This document shows positions 35,416 to 44,131 of a DNA stretch of 64,000 nucleotides, in pieces. The position numbers were made by a program, and so were the translations under genes. The stretch comes from Thermoproteota archaeon (GTDB lineage Archaea; Thermoproteota; Thermoprotei_A; EX4484-217-1; JAPDJV01), in assembly GCA_029258925.1 (NCBI GenBank), contig JAPDJV010000004.1, positions 21,277-85,276 of the forward strand, in the 5' to 3' direction. The notes beneath the pieces are model-generated. The model saw only the letters and a program-made list of their open reading frames with translations, was not told the origin of the DNA and did no database searches. The first letter of the stretch is position 1; each line of letters starts with the position of its first letter.

Positions 35416-36195
35416 ATGCCGTTTGATCCAGTAAGGTTTGCCAAAATAGTTGAGGAAAGTGTTTCAAGAATTAGGCTAGGTGTTGTGGAGAGAAGGTATG
35501 CCAGGTTTAGGGGTGACAGGTGGTATGGTGGGATAGCAACAGGAGACGTTGTAGGATGCAATCTCAGATGCGTTTTCTGCTGGGCTTCAACCATGAGAGA
35601 CCACTTGAAGTGCAAAGGCTTCTACTGTTCTCCGAGGAAAGCTTATGGGAGACTTGTTGGAATAGCCAGTTCGAGAGGATTCTTTAAAGTTAGGCTGAGC
35701 GGGGGAGAACCTACTATAGCATGGGAGCACGCTAAGAGCGTTGCAGAGCTCATCGTTAAAGCGGGTTTGAGATTCGTTTTGGAAACAAACGGCATATTGA
35801 TAGGTGCAAGACCCGAAATAGCACAGGATATCGCTGAAATGGAGGGCGTGGTAGTCAGAGTTTCCATTAAGGCAGCTAACCCCAAAACATTTGAAAAGCT
35901 TACAGGGGCTAGAAGAGAGTTTTTCTGGATGCAGCTTAAGGCATTAGAGAACCTCTTGGAGGCTGGCCTAGTGCCTGGCGAAGAATTTTATCCAGCAATA
36001 ATGCTCAGCTTTAATGATGACAGAGAAATTTCATGGCTCGAGGAGAAGATTGCAAGCATAGATCCGGTTCTAGTAGAGTATGTGGATCGAGAATATGTCA
36101 TAATGTATCCCAGAGTCAGGAGACAGCTTGAGGAAGCAGGCATAAAGCCCAGGAAATACTATTCTCCCAACGGGATTCCAAGAGAGATGGTGTAA
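35416..36195 (+). CDS. Radical SAM protein
   Basis: A 259-aa radical SAM enzyme with GCNLRCVFCWAS (CxxxCxxC, about residues 44-51), the SAM-binding VRLSGGEPTIAWEHA and LETNGILIGARP. Similar proteins are common in archaea but no product is known to me. It precedes a small membrane protein in the same direction by 43 bases. Confidence 0.85.
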   Translation: MPFDPVRFAKIVEESVSRIRLGVVERRYARFRGDRWYGGIATGDVVGCNLRCVFCWASTMRDHLKCKGFYCSPRKAYGRLVGIASSRGFFKVRLSGGEPTIAWEHAKSVAELIVKAGLRFVLETNGILIGARPEIAQDIAEMEGVVVRVSIKAANPKTFEKLTGARREFFWMQLKALENLLEAGLVPGEEFYPAIMLSFNDDREISWLEEKIASIDPVLVEYVDREYVIMYPRVRRQLEEAGIKPRKYYSPNGIPREMV

Positions 36196-36237
36196 ATATT
36201 TAAGTTTCTTAAGAACATTTTTAATTAAGGTGTTAAA

Positions 36238-36540
36238 ATGAACATAAAATTCAATCTTGTCGCAATCATACTAGCATTAATGTTGATAGCTCTCGCAGTG
36301 GTAATAGTGTTGAAACCAGATTTACTATGGATTCTCGTACTTGCATCATCGATAGTTCTGGGGATAATAGGTGCGATAGTGGGCTACGCCATGGGAGGAC
36401 TGCTGGGGGCAGCAGTATTCTTCCTAGTAGGCTTGATAATACCGCCGCTTCTAGCAATAATCCTAGTATTCCTCCTAATATTAGGCCTCGTAATTCTGGG
36501 GTTATTGCTCATAGCGTTAATAATTAAAATATTGCTGTAG
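36238..36540 (+). CDS. Small hydrophobic membrane protein
   Basis: A 100-aa protein that is almost entirely hydrophobic, with three or four closely spaced helices (VAIILALMLIALAVVIV, LWILVLASSIVLGIIGAIVGYAMGG, AVFFLVGLIIPPLLAIILVFLLILGLVIL). The glycine-rich central loop recalls inner-membrane insertion motifs. No family recognised; in an operon-like position after the radical SAM gene. Confidence 0.65.
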   Translation: MNIKFNLVAIILALMLIALAVVIVLKPDLLWILVLASSIVLGIIGAIVGYAMGGLLGAAVFFLVGLIIPPLLAIILVFLLILGLVILGLLLIALIIKILL

Positions 36541-36608
36541 ACCTTTAATACGTGGATGATGACCAACCTCGTTTAGGATAGGTGACTGATGCACCGGTTA
36601 CTGACACG

Positions 36609-37772
36609 CTAATAATAATCGTATTCTATGTTTGAGAGTATGTGAACATTCCCTATGCTAACCCTCCTCAACCCGGCTCTCCTAGAAGCTTTAAGACACT
36701 CCTCTGCATGCCTCCTACTCGTTGTCGGAAGATCGCTCATCAAGTAGTCTGGGTGGAACGCTAGTAGCCTATAAGGTACATTGGGGTTCAGGGAAGCTAT
36801 GAACTCAGCTATCTTCTCGACTTCACTAACACCAACATATCCCGGCACTAGAAGAGTGCTAACAGTTACTAGCGGGACCTCGGGTCTCTCATCGAATCTC
36901 CTAATAGCTCTCTCCAAATTTTCGAAGATTTTCTTGCAGTCTACTCCAGTTAAAGCCCTGTATATTGTGGGGGTCCAAGCCTTAATGTCGAATTTAACTA
37001 TTCCGCCAGTCTCGAGACTGAGCTCAACAGCTTTATCGAGAAAAACATTATTCATTAAACCATTAGTTTCCCAGCAAACTCTGAGAATTCTTCCTCTTTT
37101 TTCCTCAACCATTATCCTGGATGCTTCAAGAGCATGTTGCATTTGCGGCGAGGGATCTCCCCCAAAATAGCATACGCATGAAACCCTATCGTTCACTGCC
37201 GATGCAAGTTCTCTTGCAGTACGTATAGGCGAGAGCTCCCTAGTCATATTCCTGTACTGCCAGTTCTGGCAGTATAGGCAGTCTAGGTTGCATGCACCAT
37301 AGAATACTGCTAGATTATAATAGCCTCTCTCAGCTCCACGACTACTATAACTGTACTCAGGATAACCTACACCAGTACAGCCTGGGCAAACCCAGTCTGC
37401 AACACAGTTTGTTGGAAGAGGATCATAATACCATGTAACAACTCCTCTATCAGGTGTACCAGCAAGCCTGACAATTCTGCCATCCCTGTTCTCGACGAGA
37501 CCGCAGAAACCCTTCCCCCCGGCGGGAATAATACAATTGTTCCCGCACAAGCCACATGGAACTCCACCGGGATCTCTCGGAGGCTCACCGGGTAAACCAA
37601 ACCTGCCCCTACTCTCCCTGTGAGCATCTAAAATAATCTTCAATGCCTCCACGCCGTTCTCAACAAGACACTTGTTGCAAACGCCTAGAGCATCACTTAT
37701 AACAATAGACCTACTGCCACAAAGTTTACACTCCTTCTCTTCCGCCCACCTAGAACTCAAAATCCAAATCAT
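36609..37772 (-). CDS. Radical SAM protein of the AmmeMemoRadiSam/PflA-like type
   Basis: A 387-aa protein with an N-terminal zinc ribbon (CKLCGSRSIVISDALGVCNKCL), the PflA-like CGLCGNNCIIPAGGKGFCGL, and the radical SAM cluster GACNLDCLYCQNWQYRN at about residue 165. Later motifs YFGGDPSPQMQHAL and CWETNGLMNN match SAM binding. This arrangement fits the AmmeMemoRadiSam system radical SAM protein. No Memo or AMMECR1 gene lies next to it in the window. Confidence 0.85.
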   Translation of the reverse strand: MIWILSSRWAEEKECKLCGSRSIVISDALGVCNKCLVENGVEALKIILDAHRESRGRFGLPGEPPRDPGGVPCGLCGNNCIIPAGGKGFCGLVENRDGRIVRLAGTPDRGVVTWYYDPLPTNCVADWVCPGCTGVGYPEYSYSSRGAERGYYNLAVFYGACNLDCLYCQNWQYRNMTRELSPIRTARELASAVNDRVSCVCYFGGDPSPQMQHALEASRIMVEEKRGRILRVCWETNGLMNNVFLDKAVELSLETGGIVKFDIKAWTPTIYRALTGVDCKKIFENLERAIRRFDERPEVPLVTVSTLLVPGYVGVSEVEKIAEFIASLNPNVPYRLLAFHPDYLMSDLPTTSRRHAEECLKASRRAGLRRVSIGNVHILSNIEYDYY

Positions 37773-38145
37773 AAAACTCTACCTCAAGACCCCAAACTAA
37801 CTCTACGCCTACTTGAAATCCTTTCACCACCAACACTATTATATCGCTACCTCATAATAAATAGGTTCCCGAAGCAATATACAGGGAGAAACTTGTAGGC
37901 AATTATATGATAATGTGGGATCTACATGAAAACTTCATAGTGCAACTCTACATTAAACCGTTACTAAGAAGCTTAGAAGACAATTTGTTAGACTATTCAA
38001 TAGGTAAAGGCTATTCAACGAACGTGCTTCCATATAGGTGAAGGAAACTATGTTATAAAGTTTCGGCAAGTCAACAAATACTGTTCTCGTAAAAGGTTTT
38101 CTTAAATCCTTATTTTATTGGTGTCTGAAGTGTTATCGTTATTGT
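37773..38145. other. Intergenic region, 373 bases
   Basis: Contains a 44-codon plus-strand frame (37907-38041, MIMWDLHENFIVQLY...) without a good ribosome site, which I do not accept as a gene. No repeat seen. Confidence 0.35.
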
Positions 38146-38976
38146 TTACTTAACGTTTACGACGTCTAGTTTCATGTCTAGGAGTGGAGCGTCTATTATT
38201 TCCTTGCCTACATCGATTATGTCAACGTTTTTCTCTATAATTTCGGGTATATTGCGGATCTTTATGTTTCCACCGAAAGCTAGTTTAATTTTGCTTCTCA
38301 CATTAAGTTCTCTCAGTTTTCTATCGACTTTCTCAACATCTGCTAGATTGCCTGTGTCCACCATGATTATGTCTGCTCCGTGAACTACTGCTTCAACAGT
38401 CTCCTCTTCCAAGCTCATTGTTTCTCCTCTAATTTGAACGACTTTTACTCTATTCTCGAATTTTCTGGCTGCTTCCAGGGCTTTAGCTATTCCACCGAAC
38501 ATTCTAACATAGTTTTTGTCAATGTACACGAAGGGCTCATCGGTTATTCTTATGCCTACTCCACCAGTTCTTATGGCCTCCCTCAGCAACTCCTTTACTT
38601 CAATAGGCATTTTCTTCCATGCGCCGCAGACAACTCTTATTTTACCTCTTGAAAGCTCTACAGCTCTTCTAGCTGCTGTTGCTACACCTGAGGTCTTAGC
38701 TATGATTCCAATAAGGTGGTCTTCTGCTAAAGCCACTTGCTTCGGGTTCCCTCTTAAAACAACTATTACATCGTTCTTCTTCACTTCCGTCCCAGAAGGC
38801 ATTATTTCCAGTATTTCTAAGCCTAGTTTCAGAGCTTTCTCCTTCAATCTCTCCATGCAAGCTAGGATACCGTCTTGCTCGACTCTAATCACAGCTGTAA
38901 CTCTTCTAGACATTATGTCCTCGAATATTATGTCGCGTATGTCAGTTACTTCACGCAATTCCCCAAAACACTCCAC
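38146..38976 (-). CDS. NadC-like pyrophosphorylase, divergent
   Basis: A 276-aa type-II phosphoribosyltransferase-fold protein resembling nicotinate-nucleotide pyrophosphorylase: VALAEDHLIGIIAKTSGVATAARRAVEL, VVHGADIIMVDTGN and the barrel end IKLAFGGNIKIRNIPEIIEKNVDIIDVGK. Where NadC proteins have the quinolinate-binding TRKTxPGxR-like segment this one reads CGAWKKMPIEVKELL, so it is a diverged relative and the substrate may differ (quinolinate in NAD synthesis, or another acid as in ModD-like proteins). The gene is upstream-adjacent to nothing shared; single unit. Confidence 0.7.
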   Translation of the reverse strand: MECFGELREVTDIRDIIFEDIMSRRVTAVIRVEQDGILACMERLKEKALKLGLEILEIMPSGTEVKKNDVIVVLRGNPKQVALAEDHLIGIIAKTSGVATAARRAVELSRGKIRVVCGAWKKMPIEVKELLREAIRTGGVGIRITDEPFVYIDKNYVRMFGGIAKALEAARKFENRVKVVQIRGETMSLEEETVEAVVHGADIIMVDTGNLADVEKVDRKLRELNVRSKIKLAFGGNIKIRNIPEIIEKNVDIIDVGKEIIDAPLLDMKLDVVNVK

Positions 38977-39030
38977 ACTACAATAATTTCAAATAATATT
39001 ATGAAAAAATGTTATGTAATTGAGGGGCCC

Positions 39031-40500
39031 CTACTTACATAATACTTCTTCTGGGGGAATCCCCCTCTGCTTTAACCATTTCGGCATGAGCTTCTTCTCT
39101 ACTTCCTCGTCTACTTCAGGTGCTTTCTCCACCAGGTATTCTGCTAGCGATTTACTCATGTTTATTGCGCCGTAGACTCCGTCGAATACTATCACTTTAT
39201 CAGTCTTCCCTATCTTATATGCGAACTCCATAGCTGTTTCGAGGTCCTCTGCTATTACAGCGTGCTTCATGAACTCTATGTTCTGTGGGTCACGGTTGTA
39301 CACGTCTGCCTGCTCCTTTGTTACAACTATTACTGGAAACATCTTCGACCAGAACACGCTTGGATATCCTCCCCAAGCATAGTTTATTACTATAACCTTT
39401 ATTGCAGGGTTCACTGGTGGAACCTCTGGGATCAAAGGTCTGTCTTTTTCATCGTAGTATGCTTCAGTATACCATGTGTATGGTGGTAGGGGGTTGTCTA
39501 AGTCGAATAAGTCTATGTTTAGGCCCGTGAAGTTAGCGAATATTACTCCACCCGAAAACGTGTATGGTATTGGCGTTCTATAGTCTAAGACGACTATGCA
39601 TTCGTCTATTTTACTCAGCAGCCTCATGACTTTTCCATAGTATCTCAGGTTATCTACTATTATCCTACGATCCAGTCTATCGAGATCGTTATCGGCGTAA
39701 ACTCCTAGTATACCTACTGGTGAAGCTCTTAGGAATACTGAGAAAGCCCACTTGTCCTGAACGAACTTCGAGTTGAATATTGCTCTTGCAACGAAGTTTG
39801 CTCCCCTTGGTCCAAGATTATGGTGGTACGCTGATCTTGTTTCAAGTCTAGCGTACGACATGCCGAATGGTTTAAATGCTCTATCCACATGTCTATGGAA
39901 ATGTACTTCTCTCACATCAGTGTTATGTGCATGCACTATTTTATCCGCATCATAAGCTGCTCTGAGACCATAGAATGTTCCGATCTCGGTCTCTATGGGT
40001 ACTCCCGGATCCAAGGGTGAAATTCCATACGCTTTCCCATTGAAGTATTCGTCCAACTTGAACCTCTTAATATATTCCTCGGACTCTCTATGTCTTAACC
40101 CTACGCCGACCTTCAACCTTATGTTTGTAACTCCAGTTTTACGTTCGATGACGTCCTTTATCGTCTTGAGCATTTCAGCGTATGGTTCTCCTCCAAGAAT
40201 GGTGAAGCCGTGGTGTGATCCGAGTATGTTCACTGAGCGTGCTCCTTTAATTGGAGACATATCGACGTTTTCCAAGGCCTCCTCGGTAGCGTCTCTAATA
40301 GCTTTTGGATTAGGTGGAGGCCATAATGGTTTAGGTATGTCTGGGAAGAGTTCAGATATCTTAATGGAAACCATGTTAGGTAGCTCGGATGCACGTTTCT
40401 TGACGTATTTTGGGTCCACCCCATATATTGAGGGAGCTGGTGGTAATGGAGCTATGGGGGGGCCTATTACTCTACTTTTATCGATTTTATATTGAGGCAT
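39031..40500 (-). CDS. LarA-like (DUF2088) protein, putative nickel-pincer-dependent enzyme
   Basis: A 489-aa protein not obviously named, but its 90-260 segment follows the LarA (lactate racemase) pattern. GVGLRH137RESEEY lies where LarA has GTHRPMT. His200, Lys210 and His226 are spaced 10 and 16 residues apart, the same spacing as His174, Lys184 and His200 in Lactiplantibacillus LarA, where the lysine tethers the nickel cofactor and the last His binds Ni. A LarC is encoded at the left edge of the window. The gene sits 16 bases after a ferredoxin/BFD gene in one operon, suggesting redox coupling not known for LarA. Longer than LarA (about 425 aa), with a different N-terminus. Confidence 0.65.
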   Translation of the reverse strand: MPQYKIDKSRVIGPPIAPLPPAPSIYGVDPKYVKKRASELPNMVSIKISELFPDIPKPLWPPPNPKAIRDATEEALENVDMSPIKGARSVNILGSHHGFTILGGEPYAEMLKTIKDVIERKTGVTNIRLKVGVGLRHRESEEYIKRFKLDEYFNGKAYGISPLDPGVPIETEIGTFYGLRAAYDADKIVHAHNTDVREVHFHRHVDRAFKPFGMSYARLETRSAYHHNLGPRGANFVARAIFNSKFVQDKWAFSVFLRASPVGILGVYADNDLDRLDRRIIVDNLRYYGKVMRLLSKIDECIVVLDYRTPIPYTFSGGVIFANFTGLNIDLFDLDNPLPPYTWYTEAYYDEKDRPLIPEVPPVNPAIKVIVINYAWGGYPSVFWSKMFPVIVVTKEQADVYNRDPQNIEFMKHAVIAEDLETAMEFAYKIGKTDKVIVFDGVYGAINMSKSLAEYLVEKAPEVDEEVEKKLMPKWLKQRGIPPEEVLCK

Positions 40501-40516
40501 TCAGGATCCCCCACAC

Positions 40517-41110
40517 CTAAACTTTTGCTTCTCCTCTAGTTAACTTCTTCAATAACATTTCATCCTCGTCGAAGTAGAATCCTCTAGCCCTATACTTCTC
40601 CCTAACCTTTTTTGGTATCTCGAACACTGTTGGACAGATACCGTACCATGCATGTCTACCTGGCTTGGGTTTAGGCTCAATGCCTACTGCTCTGAGCAAC
40701 CTGAGTATTGGCTGGATACACTCCACTTTACACCCAGTCCTAACGCCGGTCATTCTAGATATTTCCTCAGGAGTCTTGGCTCCTAAGATTATTGCTGCAG
40801 CAACCTCTTTAGCCCTGGTTCCAGTACAGAAGCATATTATCTGCTCCGGGTGGAAGCCAGCATTCCTACATATTTCCTCAACTTTCTTAAAGTCTACCTT
40901 GCTCACGTCGACCCTTACAATTTTTGGTTCTGGTAGGCGCTCCATTGTTATAGCGTAGTTCGGACATCTCTCATAGCATGCTCCACAACCCATGCAAGTA
41001 TTTGGGTCTATCTTTGGGTATTCACCTGGCGTCCAAGATATTGCCTCCGTGGGACAAATGGACCAGCACAAACCGCACTTTACGCATTTCGAGTAATCTG
41101 TTTTAGCCAT
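40517..41110 (-). CDS. Ferredoxin with 2x[4Fe-4S] and BFD-like [2Fe-2S] domain
   Basis: A 197-aa protein with two bacterial-ferredoxin motifs (CVKCGLCWSICP and CMGCGACYERCP, residues about 9-50) and a BFD-like domain with ICFCTGTRAKEVAAAIILGAKTPEEISRMTGVRTGCKVECIQP, where CxC and the CKVEC pair bind a [2Fe-2S] cluster. It is the first gene of the operon with the LarA-like gene, 16 bases apart. It probably carries electrons to or from the partner, or is an iron-store-type assembly factor. Confidence 0.85.
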   Translation of the reverse strand: MAKTDYSKCVKCGLCWSICPTEAISWTPGEYPKIDPNTCMGCGACYERCPNYAITMERLPEPKIVRVDVSKVDFKKVEEICRNAGFHPEQIICFCTGTRAKEVAAAIILGAKTPEEISRMTGVRTGCKVECIQPILRLLRAVGIEPKPKPGRHAWYGICPTVFEIPKKVREKYRARGFYFDEDEMLLKKLTRGEAKV

Positions 41111-41186
41111 GAACGCTACATACCTTACCGTGGCAGAACCCTCCGTAAAAGTTTTAACATGTGTAATTAATTTTGTTTAACGATAT

Positions 41187-42098
41187 TTAATCTTTATGTG
41201 CGCAATGTTTCATTTTAGACCTTAACACCTCCCTTAATTCCCCAGCAATCAAATTAGCTATCTGCTCCTTAGACAAATTATTGTTTAACCCCCTGATAAG
41301 AGCATTTAAACCGATTTTCACCTCATCTGTTGGTCCGGGCAACGCTATTATTAGGGACTCCCCTACTCTTCCAACACCTATCCTCACACCATCCTTAAAG
41401 TGCCTCCCCTTACCCTTATCATATTTTACTATGTAGGGTGTGGCCGCATTGGGGTCGACTCTCAGAAGACCTTCAATAGTCTTATCCTTGGCCTCGGCTC
41501 CAACGCCTCCCGTGAAAATTATGAGTCCATACCCGTTATCCAGTGCTCTCTGAATGGAATTCGATATAACGTATTCGTCGTCGTCCAGTACTCCGCCCAC
41601 CGTGACATCGTAGCCTAGCTTAGTTAATTCTTCCTTGATTAGAGGAGAATTAGTGTCCTTAATTAAGCCCTCCTTAACTTCTGAACCCGTGGAGAATACT
41701 ATGGCTCTCTTAGAAATCCTCTTCCTCATCTCCTTGACTATCTGCACGGTTCTCTCAAGAACTTCTTTAGCCTCGCTTTCCTCGACAGCTATTAAACCTA
41801 GGATGCCCTCTGAGTGAATTGTTGTCTGAGGAGTCACTTTAACACCGGGTACTTGCGATAATTTTCTCAGCAACTCGTTTTTCTTGCCTATGATTTGCTT
41901 AGCTGAGATGGTGCTCCTAAGTATGTCTACTACCATCAATTTCTCTCTAACGTCCGTAACCATAACCTCGCTCTCATCTAAGCCTAGAACCTCGGCAACA
42001 GCTCTGGCAACGTCTTTCAAGTTAACATTTGACAACTCTATGTTCTCAAACCATATCTCAGTTTTCATCAACAAATTTAACTCGACATCTTCTTCCAT
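41187..42098 (-). CDS. MoCF-biosynthesis-domain protein (MoeA/CinA-like)
   Basis: A 303-aa protein with an N-terminal unknown domain and a C-terminal molybdopterin-binding (MoCF_biosynth) domain: AIVFSTGSEVKEGLIKDTNSPLIKEELTKLGYDV, LIIFTGGVGAEAKDKTIEGL and LIIALPGPTDEVKIGLNAL. Members prepare molybdopterin or are CinA-related. The window contains molybdo/tungstopterin enzymes (FwdDB, AOR) that would use such a cofactor. Confidence 0.8.
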   Translation of the reverse strand: MEEDVELNLLMKTEIWFENIELSNVNLKDVARAVAEVLGLDESEVMVTDVREKLMVVDILRSTISAKQIIGKKNELLRKLSQVPGVKVTPQTTIHSEGILGLIAVEESEAKEVLERTVQIVKEMRKRISKRAIVFSTGSEVKEGLIKDTNSPLIKEELTKLGYDVTVGGVLDDDEYVISNSIQRALDNGYGLIIFTGGVGAEAKDKTIEGLLRVDPNAATPYIVKYDKGKGRHFKDGVRIGVGRVGESLIIALPGPTDEVKIGLNALIRGLNNNLSKEQIANLIAGELREVLRSKMKHCAHKD

Positions 42099-42214
42099 AA
42101 ATTGACACTTCCACCAAGAATGTGTAGTCTAAAAATAAATAAGGTTTGTTAGAGGCTCCCATACATCCAAACAAACTCTGCGAATCAAACTGCTCGTTTA
42201 AGGGAAATTATTGC

Positions 42215-42313
42215 TTAGATCATCAAAACTGCTATGAACCCGCCGAGTAACCTTAACGGTTTTTCTCCAATTTGACGGAGAGCCCGCTCTAGTCTTTGTA
42301 GACCAGCCTGCAT
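42215..42313 (-). CDS. Possible 32-aa hydrophobic peptide
   Basis: Short frame, MQAGLQRLERALRQIGEK to GGFIAVLMI, beginning just before the end of the hydratase gene. It looks like a charged helix plus a short membrane-like end, but there is no ribosome site. Low support. Confidence 0.15.
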   Translation of the reverse strand: MQAGLQRLERALRQIGEKPLRLLGGFIAVLMI

Positions 42314-42319
42314 GTTAGC

Positions 42320-43111
42320 TTACTTGAATCTAATGGTCACTGAGCCGAGTTTGTCGAATGTTGCTCTCACAATGTAGCCTGGTTTAATGTCTACTGCCGC
42401 AATAAGTGATCCCGAAAGGATTACTTCTCCAGATTTAAGGTAAGTACCGTAGGAGGCCAGTTTGTTAGCTAGCCACGCTACTGATGAAACAGGATTGCCC
42501 ATAACAGCTGCTCCAGCAGCTGTTGAAATGATTTCCCCGTTAACTTCGAATACTAGCCCTACTAGGCGTAGGTCGATGTTCCTAACATCTACTATTCTAC
42601 CTCCGAGAACGAACCTGGCTGAAGAAGCGTTATCGGCTATGGTGTCCTGGATCTTAATCTTCCAATCCCTAATACGGCTGTCAATAATTTCTAGAGCAGG
42701 CATCACTCCCTCTGTTGCGCGTAGGACATCTGCGGGAGTTATTCCCGGACCCTTCAAGTCATCTTTTAATACGAAGGCGATCTCAGCCTCTATCTTAGGC
42801 TGAATGAGCTCCCTCAAGTCTATGCATTCTCCCTCCAATACGATCATTCGATCAGTTAGGTGTCCGTAGTCGGGTTCGTTAACCCCGAAAAGTTTCTGCA
42901 TACCTTTACTCGTTAACCCTATCTTCTTACCAACGATCTTCTCTCCCCGAGTAATCTTCGCGTCTACATTTTTTAATTGAATTCTATAAGCATCTTCAAT
43001 ACTTATTTGCGGATATGTTTTTGTTAATGGATCGATGGGTTCGCGCTTCTCCTCAGCTTCCAGAAGCATCCTAGCTAATTCATCTATTGGTATAGGGTTG
43101 TGTGTAGTCAT
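42320..43111 (-). CDS. 2-keto-4-pentenoate hydratase-like enzyme
   Basis: Member of the fumarylacetoacetase-related hydratase/decarboxylase family (MhpD, HpcG, XylJ): KKIGLTSKGMQKLFGVNEPDYGHLTDRM, IEAEIAFVLKDDL, ALEIIDSRI and NPVSSVAWLANKLASYGTYLKSGEVILSGSLI. The family adds water to or decarboxylates 2-oxo acids from aromatic ring cleavage. The track begins at a TTG upstream, but AGGTG seven bases before the ATG at 43111 (MTTHNPIPIDEL) fixes the start (263 aa). Confidence 0.87.
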   Translation of the reverse strand: MTTHNPIPIDELARMLLEAEEKREPIDPLTKTYPQISIEDAYRIQLKNVDAKITRGEKIVGKKIGLTSKGMQKLFGVNEPDYGHLTDRMIVLEGECIDLRELIQPKIEAEIAFVLKDDLKGPGITPADVLRATEGVMPALEIIDSRIRDWKIKIQDTIADNASSARFVLGGRIVDVRNIDLRLVGLVFEVNGEIISTAAGAAVMGNPVSSVAWLANKLASYGTYLKSGEVILSGSLIAAVDIKPGYIVRATFDKLGSVTIRFK

Positions 43112-43240
43112 AGCATTACACCTACAAACTATAATTGCCATTATTAAAGTATTTAAAGTTAAATTCAAATATTATATAGACCACATTTCGTGATCTGAGC
43201 TGTAAAGGATATATGTTTTAATATGCTAACTTTGGCCATA

Positions 43241-43250
43241 ATATATTTAA
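43241..43250 (+). promoter_or_regulatory. TATA-like box for the SDR gene
   Basis: atatatttaa, about 30 bases before a plausible transcript start for the gene whose ATG is at 43282; a GGTGG ribosome site is just before the ATG. Confidence 0.4.
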
Positions 43251-43281
43251 ATTTGTACATCAATTGATTAACGGTGGTCTC

Positions 43282-44073
43282 ATGATCGAGCTTCGCCCTC
43301 CCATAATATCAAATCTTAACGTGAATCTAGAAGGTAGAGTTGCAATAGTAACAGGTTCTAGTAAGGGTATAGGTCGTGCAATAGCATTATCTCTGGCTAT
43401 GAGCGGTGCAGACGTTGTCATCAACGGGAGGAAAAAGGAGGATTTGATGAAGACTGCTGAAGAAATTAAGGCTTTGAATAGAAGAGTTCTACCAGTAGTA
43501 GCGGATGTGAGTAAGTGGGATGATGTTAAGAGGATGGTTGACGAGACAATAAAGCATTTTGGCCATATTGAGATAGTTGTCAACAATGCTGGAATCCTTG
43601 GACCAGTAAAACCCGTACATGAAATCACTGTGGAAGAGTGGGACAAGGTATTAGCAATTAACTTGGGGGGAGCATTTCTAGTCATAAAAGCCGTAGTACC
43701 ATACATGATTAAACAGAAATATGGTAAAATAATTAACATATCATCTGTAGCAGGTGTTGAAGGAAACAAGAATATGGTACCATACTGTGCATCCAAAGCT
43801 GCACTAATAGGGTTAACTAAGGCGCTGGCGGAGGAACTGGGACCCTACGGGATAAGAATAAACGCTGTTTGCCCAGCACTAGTGGAGAAAACCTATTTGA
43901 CTGAGAGCATGCCACCTGAGCAAAGAGAATTTCTAGCGAAGAAGATACCTTTAGGCAGGTTATGTAGGTTAGATGAGGTTGCCGATTTAGTAAAGTTCCT
44001 AGCATCAGATGCATCAGACTTCCTAACAGGGTACGCGTTTGTTTTAGCTGGTGGAAGAGCTAGATGCCACTAA
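43282..44073 (+). CDS. Short-chain dehydrogenase/reductase
   Basis: A 263-aa SDR oxidoreductase: NAD(P)-binding VTGSSKGIGRAIALSL, NNAGILG, the catalytic Ser in INISSVAG and YCASKAALIGL (YxxxK). The Rossmann fold is complete and the ATG at 43282 with GGTGG is preferred over the TTG 18 bases upstream. It lies between a hydratase and a UbiD gene, so it may oxidise or reduce a hydroxy/oxo intermediate. Confidence 0.9.
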   Translation: MIELRPPIISNLNVNLEGRVAIVTGSSKGIGRAIALSLAMSGADVVINGRKKEDLMKTAEEIKALNRRVLPVVADVSKWDDVKRMVDETIKHFGHIEIVVNNAGILGPVKPVHEITVEEWDKVLAINLGGAFLVIKAVVPYMIKQKYGKIINISSVAGVEGNKNMVPYCASKAALIGLTKALAEELGPYGIRINAVCPALVEKTYLTESMPPEQREFLAKKIPLGRLCRLDEVADLVKFLASDASDFLTGYAFVLAGGRARCH

Positions 44074-44131
44074 ATTTTCTACCCCATATTTTATTTGGGA
44101 ACAGTGTTCCACGTAGCTGAGAAAAAAAGTT

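Noticed and set aside
37907-38041. 44-codon plus-strand frame
   Set aside because: No ribosome site, no domain and no coding-like context; listed only under the intergenic region.
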